Assembly (NCBI RefSeq): GCF_004664715.2
Contig: NC_051070.1
Coordinates: forward strand, 40,078,456 to 40,142,455
Source of the DNA: Peromyscus leucopus
Lineage: Eukaryota; Chordata; Mammalia; Rodentia; Cricetidae
Direction: 5' to 3'
DNA length: 64,000 nucleotides
Both the position numbers and the translations under genes were made by a program. The notes beneath the pieces are model-generated. The model saw nothing but the letters and a program-made list of their open reading frames with translations, did no database searches and was not told the DNA's origin. Below are positions 58,466 to 64,000 of this stretch, piece after piece; within the stretch, counting starts at the first letter, position 1, and each line of letters starts with the position of its first letter.

Positions 58466-59378
58466 AGATATAGACATTTCAATACAGAGGAACTATGTGG
58501 ATCGTTATTGACTGAAGCATCTAACTTTTCTCATATGTTTTAAACCGAATTCCAGCTTTTTAGGGCTAAATTATGCCAGTTATGTCTATCATCCTTAGGA
58601 ACATGGACTTTAATAACATTAATTTAGAACTATTATATGTATTACTACTGAGTAAAATTAGGAATTATGAAAGTCCTGTGAATGAGAATTAATTTGGTGG
58701 AGAATATATGTCATTTTCATCTTGTAAATACTTTTATTGCATGATATGGGTAGCATAGCCATGTGTATTTGTAAGATCCTTCACATGTCTCTACCTATTT
58801 TTCAAAAATTTTCCAAATATTGTAATGCTGAAACAAACATTTCATTCAATAGAACATGTTTATGCATACTATTTTCTGTTTATTGAAATAAACAGATGAA
58901 TATGAAACAAAGCACAATTTTTAAAAGTAAACTTTCTTTTATTCCTAATAAAAACAACCTCAGAGTATTATGTGTTCATTCAATATGCGTTTTATTGTTT
59001 GAAAATTACATAATCGTCTACTTTTAGGATTTGAAATTCTTTAAAACTGCCCAAAAATAATTGATATTAAAATATTAATTCCTAGATATCGCTCTTAGTG
59101 AGATTTTTCAAAACAAACTTACTACAAGGATATTAAAACAGGGGAATATATTTATATAATTAAACTTCTAGCTAAATTTTCTCAAAGACAAATCAGTTGA
59201 GACAAAAAATCAAAACACTTTTATCTGAGACATCTATCAGAAGAAATGATGATTTCAAAATGTGGAAAAGTCCTAAACATAAACACCTCTGGAAAATATG
59301 TAACTACAAAATTAAGTCTCCATGCTTACTATGAGTACACTTTATAGTACATAGTTTTCTTTTAAATTTTGAAAGTAT
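58466..59378. other. No recognisable feature
   Basis: Unique A/T-rich DNA. Confidence 0.5.
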
Positions 59379-59430
59379 TCAAAAAATGGAATCAAATCAA
59401 ATTGGAATCAAAAAATGGAATCAAATCAAA
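59379..59430 (+). repeat. 29-bp tandem duplication, 1.8 copies
   Basis: A 23-base word beginning 'tcaaaaaatggaatcaaatc' occurs at 59379 and again, exact, at 59408. The period is 29 bp. The lack of mismatches suggests a recent duplication. Confidence 0.92.
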
Positions 59431-59829
59431 AGGATACAGATGTAAGATAGTGATAATTATCAACAACATACAATAATTTGAACATTTGTGAAAATATTTT
59501 CAATGAACTATCATCTGTTGGAAAAAAGTGATGATGAGCATAAGATGATATTAATAAGCTAATGAATAAATTAATATAAAATTTGTTATACTCAATTTCA
59601 TAATAAGGATCTGTTTTTAATAGAAATATGTAATATCCTAGTGAAGATATTTGTCATTTGGTGCCCAAGTGATAAGTGAAATTAGTCAACAATGAAGGAA
59701 ACCAAAATTATATTCTACCTATCATTCACTAACTGAGGACCACAGCATTATGTTTATCTGTTTTTGAAGCATTTGCAGTATAATTCCTGGTATGTGAATA
59801 CATTGGGAAATATAAAAATAAAGAATGTC

Positions 59830-59989
59830 AGGCCGGGCGGTGGTGCACGCTTAATCCAGATCGGAGCAGAGCAGGCGGATCCTGTGAGTTCGAGCCATCT
59901 GGGCTACAATGAGTTCAGAAAGGCAAAGTACACAGAAAACCTGTCCAAAAAAAAAAAACAAAAAAAAAAAAAAAAAAAAATAAATAAAG
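59830..59989 (+). mobile_element. B1 SINE, cricetid-type, with scattered deletions
   Basis: Sense B1: 'ggccgggcggtggtgcacgc', 'gcaggcggat', 'gtgagttcgag', 'aaaggcaaagtacacagaaa', 'acctgtcc', then A12-C-A21. Exact 10-bp duplication 'aaagaatgtc' (59819-59828 region and 59990-59999). Several bases are missing, many at repeated letters ('cgcttaatcc' for 'cgcctttaatccc', 'ggagcagagcagg' for 'ggaggcagaggcagg', 'gagcc' for 'gaggcc'), although the flanks and tail look young. Confidence 0.9.
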
Positions 59990-59999
59990 AAAGAATGTC

Positions 60000-60235
60000 C
60001 TGGAAATATGCTACAATGTAATTTTAAAACTTATGCAAATCATAAATTCAGCAATGGATTGCAAAAGTACTCTGGACTAGTCTATGAGAACAGAAAACAA
60101 AATAAAGCATAACTAGTTTGTTCTCAAAATAACAAATTTAGATGAACAGGAAAACTTCTTGTTAATATAAGTATTATAGATAGTAATGGGGCAGCAATAA
60201 TAATTCAGTGCTTTTTGAAAATAATATTCCCACAA
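60000..60235. other. No recognisable feature
   Basis: A short unique stretch between a B1 and an L1 end. Confidence 0.5.
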
Positions 60236-60600
60236 TAGACTGCTGGCAATGGTCGAGAGACAGCTGGAACTGATCTACTCTGGTGATGGGGTGGCCTAAC
60301 ACCCTAATAGTCATGCCAGAAACCCCATCCAAGGACTGAGGAATCTGGATGCAGAGATCCAGGGCTAGGCCCCAGGTGGAGCTCCGGAAGTCTAATTAAC
60401 AAGAAAGAGGAGGGTTTATATGAGCAAGAATTGTTGAAACCAAGGTTGGATAAAGCACAGGGACAAATAGCCAAACAAATGGAAACACATGAACTATGAA
60501 CCAATGGCTGAGGGGCCCCTAACTGGATCAGGCCCTGAAGAATGGTAGAACTGAATGGTATTGTAAAATAAAATAAAAGGAAAAAATTTAAAAAGTAAGA
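60236..60600 (+). mobile_element. L1 3' UTR fragment, 3'-shortened
   Basis: 'ctggcaatggtcgagag', 'ctactctggtgatgg', 'gatgcagagatccagggc', 'agaggagggtttatatgagc', 'aaacacatgaactatgaacc', 'ggatcaggccctgaagaatg', then an A-rich tail. It stops well before the usual UTR end ('cctcaactgaatgt...'), so it used an early poly(A) site or suffered a deletion. Confidence 0.82.
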
Positions 60601-61110
60601 AATATAATAATATTCCTGCCTGTTCCTCATAATATCTTGGTATAAAACACAATTAAAGCCTTCTGGATGAAAGGACAGTATGTTGAAAATTTCCTCAAAA
60701 ATATTTTGGTATATTTTTGCAACAAGAACTTGCCTCTCTGCCTATACTCAGGATGATGAGGAAGATGGAACTAGAGTTTGAAGTTACTCTGGGCTGAGCA
60801 CAAAGATAAATGGAAGTACATATTTGATTTTTGATTTGTTTTATTTCCTTGAGAGATAAGCCTCCAATGAGTCCATGTTTCCTGCTCTAGTATCAGAGTA
60901 TAAATTAGCTCTTATTCTCTGAGTTAACTTTAGAATAAAAGAATGAGTTCTATAATTATAAAGAATTTAGTCCTCTTTTGTAGATTAAATGTATATTTAG
61001 AGTAACTGGACTCATTTAATACTTAACATTTCCACAACTTTTCATATGAGTTGAAAAGATTAAAGGATGACTTATATAATATTTTTGTTCATCTAACAAT
61101 CTATTTATCA
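60601..61110. other. No recognisable feature
   Basis: A/T-rich unique DNA. Confidence 0.5.
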
Positions 61111-61300
61111 GGTGGCATTACGGTTTAGCAGTACAAAGTGCTTGCTGCCAAGCCTGAAGACCTGGGTTAAATCATTGGACGAGACAAGATGTCAAGCAAG
61201 AGTCTCTTAACTTGTCATGTGATCAAAACAAGTGCATTGTGGTACATATATACCCTCCTATTACATGTGCACAAAATTAAAAAAAGTAAAAATAGAATAA
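61111..61300 (+). mobile_element. B3 SINE, diverged
   Basis: 'ggtggcattacggtttagca', 'gtgcttgctgccaagcctga', 'agacctgggttaaatcattg' and an A-rich end follow a B3 in sense. The Pol III B box ('ggttaaatca' in place of 'ggttcgatcc') is decayed. Confidence 0.8.
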
Positions 61301-61621
61301 TTCACTGATCATGTGATATTATAATAGCAGTCAAATTTTGTCAAATTTATTAGAATGTAAATTATTATCTAATCTAATTATACGATAATTACAATTTCAT
61401 TGGCAACCTAATAACTACTTGTTAAATAATTAGAAAATGTGAATTTCAAGTATTTGCAAAATACATATCTTTGTTCAGAAGTTAAATCTTTCAATGAAAT
61501 AGTTTTAAACAAAATACCAATACTTCTACAATGTACCATGTTAGTTTTTCAGTTTTATTTTACCAGATGATATAAATCCTTAGATAATTTTTAAAAACCA
61601 AGATACATATAAGTCCTGTAA
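61301..61621. other. No recognisable feature
   Basis: A/T-rich unique DNA. Confidence 0.5.
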
Positions 61622-62350
61622 AGAGAGATATCTTGATAGAGGCAGACATTATGGGATAAGGGGAAAACCTGGTGCTAGAGAATTTCCCAGGGATCCACAA
61701 GGGGACAAACCCAGATAAGACTACTAGCATCAGTGGTGAGGGTGCCTGAACTGGCCCACCCTGGTAATCAGATTGGTGAATACCCTAACTGTTGTCATAG
61801 AGCCTTCATCCAGTAACTGATGCCGAAGTCCACAACCATGCACCAGGCTGAGCTCTGGAAGTTCAGTCGAAAAGAGGGAAAGGGATTATATGAGCAAGGG
61901 GGAGGCCGGTCAAGATCATGATGGGAAAATCTACAGAGACAATTGAACCAAGCTCAAAGGAACTCATGAACTTTAGACTAATAGCTGTGGAACCTGTATG
62001 GGACTGAACTAGACCCTTTGCATATGACAGACATTTGTGTAGCTGGGTCAGTTTGTGGGGCCCCTGGCAGTGTGATCAGGATCTATCCCTGGTGCAGGAG
62101 CCGCTTTCTGGAATCCATTAATTATGGTCGGTGGGACACCTTGCTCTCCCCTGATGAAGCAGGGGAGAGGCTTGGTCCTGCTTCAACTGAATGTACCAAG
62201 TTTAGCTGCTCCCCCACAGGAGAACTTACCCTGTTGGAGGAGGGGATGAGGGATGAGGTGGGGGAAAAGAAGGTGTGGGGGAGGAAGGGAGCAGGAGGAG
62301 ATATGAGAGAAAGTTCCATGGTTAGTTTGTAAAATGAATAAAAAAAAAGG
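61622..62350 (+). mobile_element. L1 3' UTR (sense), nearly complete
   Basis: 'gggtgcctgaactggcccac', 'cttcatccagtaactgatg', 'gggattatatgagcaagggg', 'tcaagatcatgatgggaaaa', 'tgtgtagctgggtcagtttg', 'ggggcccctggcagtgtgat', 'cttcaactgaatgtaccaag', 'ggaggaggggatgagggatg' and 'tttgtaaaatgaataaaa'. It is the best-preserved L1 UTR in the window. It starts within the UTR, so it is 5'-truncated and non-coding. The 104-codon frame at 62018-62332 is a chance frame in the UTR. Confidence 0.92.
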
Positions 62351-63050
62351 AATAATTAACTTTTAAATGTCATAATTTTCTAGTTTTGAATCAAATATTT
62401 TATGTAAAATCTGTGCATATGAAGGGTGCATTTGTTAATATTTTCAGCATGCAATTGGAAATTCTTGTCAGAGAATAGGCACAAAGCTTCAGAGGATGTG
62501 AAAACCACTTTGCCCAAGCGTTGAAGATGCATAAGCTTATGTTAAGAAGATAAAATGCATGCATGGAATCATTAACAGAGCACACCAGACAAAAATGAAA
62601 ACACTGCTAGGAGCAAAATTCATGAGAAACTCACATCTTTTTTACATGATAAAGTTGCATTGTGATTTTCAAGCAAATTATAATAAGGATGACAAAATCT
62701 CACTCTGAATTAAGCACCAGTATGCAAAACATAAAGTAGTAGGATGGAATTGCCAGCTTTTGTGATATATATGTAGAAAATAAATTTATAGATGTAAAAT
62801 GTGAAAAAGCATTGTAAATGTACATGAGCAGGCATTAAATAAGTCTTAAGTACATGAGTACCTACACTTGATCTGAAAAAGGACAATAAATATAATAATG
62901 TGGATGAGATGGGCAGGCTCAAGAAGCATAAACCTTGTACAAAGAAATACAGATTGCTAAAGAATGCTGAGAAAGTGACAAATCATCTTCCCCAATAAGA
63001 GCACACCAATTAGTTTTTAATACCAAATGATAAGCCCTTAAAATTACACA
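62351..63050. other. No recognisable feature
   Basis: Unique A/T-rich DNA. Confidence 0.5.
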
Positions 63051-63200
63051 CAAGCCAGTTTAGTGACACACATATTTAATCCCAGCACTCAAAGGCAGAG
63101 GCAATAGGATCTCTGATTCCAAGGTCAGCTCAGTCTACATACTGAGTTCCAGGAGAAACAGAGCTACATGATGGGATTCTTTCTTAAGAAAAATTAAATA
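63051..63200 (+). mobile_element. Old B1 SINE
   Basis: 'gtgacacacatatttaatcc', 'cagcactcaaaggcagagg', 'ggatctctgattccaaggtc', 'agctcagtctacatactgag', 'ttccaggagaaacagagcta' in sense B1 order with many changes, and an A-rich (TAAA)n-like tail to about 63225. Confidence 0.85.
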
Positions 63201-63264
63201 ATTAAGTAAGTAAATAAACAAACAGAAAGAAAGAGCCATGCCTGTTTCATTGTACAGACTAATA

Positions 63265-63607
63265 TGTAGCTGTAGAATTTCTCTCCAACTCCCAAGTCCC
63301 ACTAGTCCCAGAGCCCACTTATAAAATAAACACACAGACTCTTACATTATTTAAACTGCTTGGCCATTAGCTCAGGCCTATCATTGTCAAGCTCTCACTC
63401 TTATATTTAGCCCTTTTCTATTAATCTATACTTTGCCACGTGGCTCGGCTTACTGGTACTTTATATCTTGCTTGTCCTGGTGGCGGCTCCAGGCAGTCTC
63501 CCCTCTCCTTCCTCCTACCTCAATTTTCCTCTCTGTTAGTCCCGCCTATACTTCCTGTATGGCTATCGGCCAATCAGATTTATTTACATACAGCGATATC
63601 CACAGCA
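63265..63607 (-). mobile_element. Solo ERV LTR (family D)
   Basis: Perfect 6-bp duplication 'ctaata' (63259-63264 and 63608-63613). Edges 'tgtagctgtagaatttctct' and 'tatccacagca' (TG...CA). Landmarks: 'acttataaaataaacacaca', 'ttatttaaactgcttggcca', 'ttgccacgtggc', 'ctctgttagtcccgcctata', 'atcggccaatcagattta'. Same family and orientation as 24092. Confidence 0.92.
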
Positions 63608-63618
63608 CTAATATTATA

Positions 63619-63631
63619 TGTGTGTGTGTGT
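63619..63631 (+). repeat. Short (TG)n run
   Basis: About six TG units directly after the LTR. A further interrupted TG stretch lies at 63931-63970. The rest of 63632-64000 is A/T-rich with no feature seen. Confidence 0.8.
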
Positions 63632-64000
63632 AACATATTATATACTACATATTACTATATATTATATTTTATTTAAAAAATTTAAGGTGAAAACAGTAAG
63701 TCTGAAGGAGTAGAGATGCATATGGAAGAGTTTAGAGAAAGCAAAGAGAAGGAAGAAAAGATATAATTATAATTTCAAAAATGTAATAATTGAAATTATT
63801 TTCAAAATAATTTGAATAAATTCATATTTCCATTTTGATATTATGATTATATTGTAATTAAGTAATGGTTTTACATAACTAAACTAGATTAATTGTTCTC
63901 CTAATGTGTATGATCATGCAATATTTTATGTTTGTGTATGTGCTTGTTTGTGTATGTGTGTGTGTATATATGCAGATGGTCATGCCAATGCAAACACAGA

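Overview
The window reads as non-coding rodent nuclear DNA: an intergenic desert or a very long intron. It is A/T-rich and CpG-poor. No frame longer than about 124 codons resembles a cellular protein, and I see no convincing exon, CpG island, rRNA, tRNA gene, operon or CRISPR array. Nearly everything recognisable is transposable-element debris plus microsatellites. The SINE set (B1, B2, B3, ID-like), L1s with muroid-type 3' ends, MaLR (MT/ORR1) elements and several class II-like LTR families mark a muroid rodent. The B1 copies near 3.9, 39.0 and 59.8 kb carry a variant (a 'gctttgcgc...cctttcctggg' stretch) that I associate with cricetids (deer mice, voles, hamsters) rather than Mus or Rattus. 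That placement comes from memory, not from a search.

Layout. 0-1.1 kb: an LTR carrying a nested B1 and a nested poly(A) insert with a 12-bp target duplication. 1.1-9 kb: mostly unique A/T-rich DNA with one long-tailed B1. 9-13.5 kb: two 5'-inverted L1s, a solo LTR and a B1 pair. 13.5-16.1 kb: unassigned. 16.1-18.7 kb: a truncated L1 and an LTR. 19.7-24.5 kb: LTR scraps, an L1 3' end, a B2 and a solo LTR. 24.5-28 kb: unique. 28-31.5 kb: a MaLR inside an antisense L1, then an antisense L1 whose ORF2 end is joined directly to a monomer-like tandem array. 32.6-37.3 kb: two abutting LTRs, an antisense L1 and an ORR1-type MaLR with both LTRs. 38-43 kb: ID-like and B1 SINEs and an LTR. 43.3-50.2 kb: an LTR inside a B2, then an ancient sense L1 split by a solo LTR and by a complete MaLR. 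50-54.9 kb: unique. 54.9-62.4 kb: a run of sense L1 3' ends, two of them split by the same LTR family. 63-64 kb: an old B1 and a solo LTR.

No genes work together here. What can be read is an order of insertion. The ancient L1 at about 44.4-49.8 kb predates the MaLR and the solo LTR inside it. The L1s at 54.9 and 57.0 kb predate the LTRs inside them. I found no convincing new functional system. The observations most worth checking are: an LTR family with a built-in B1-like block, present in four copies; a 135-bp length difference between two sister LTRs that matches the spacing of an internal direct repeat; an L1 joining ORF2 directly to a promoter-monomer-like array; three 5'-inverted L1s; and a B1 whose scattered deletions may be sequencing errors.
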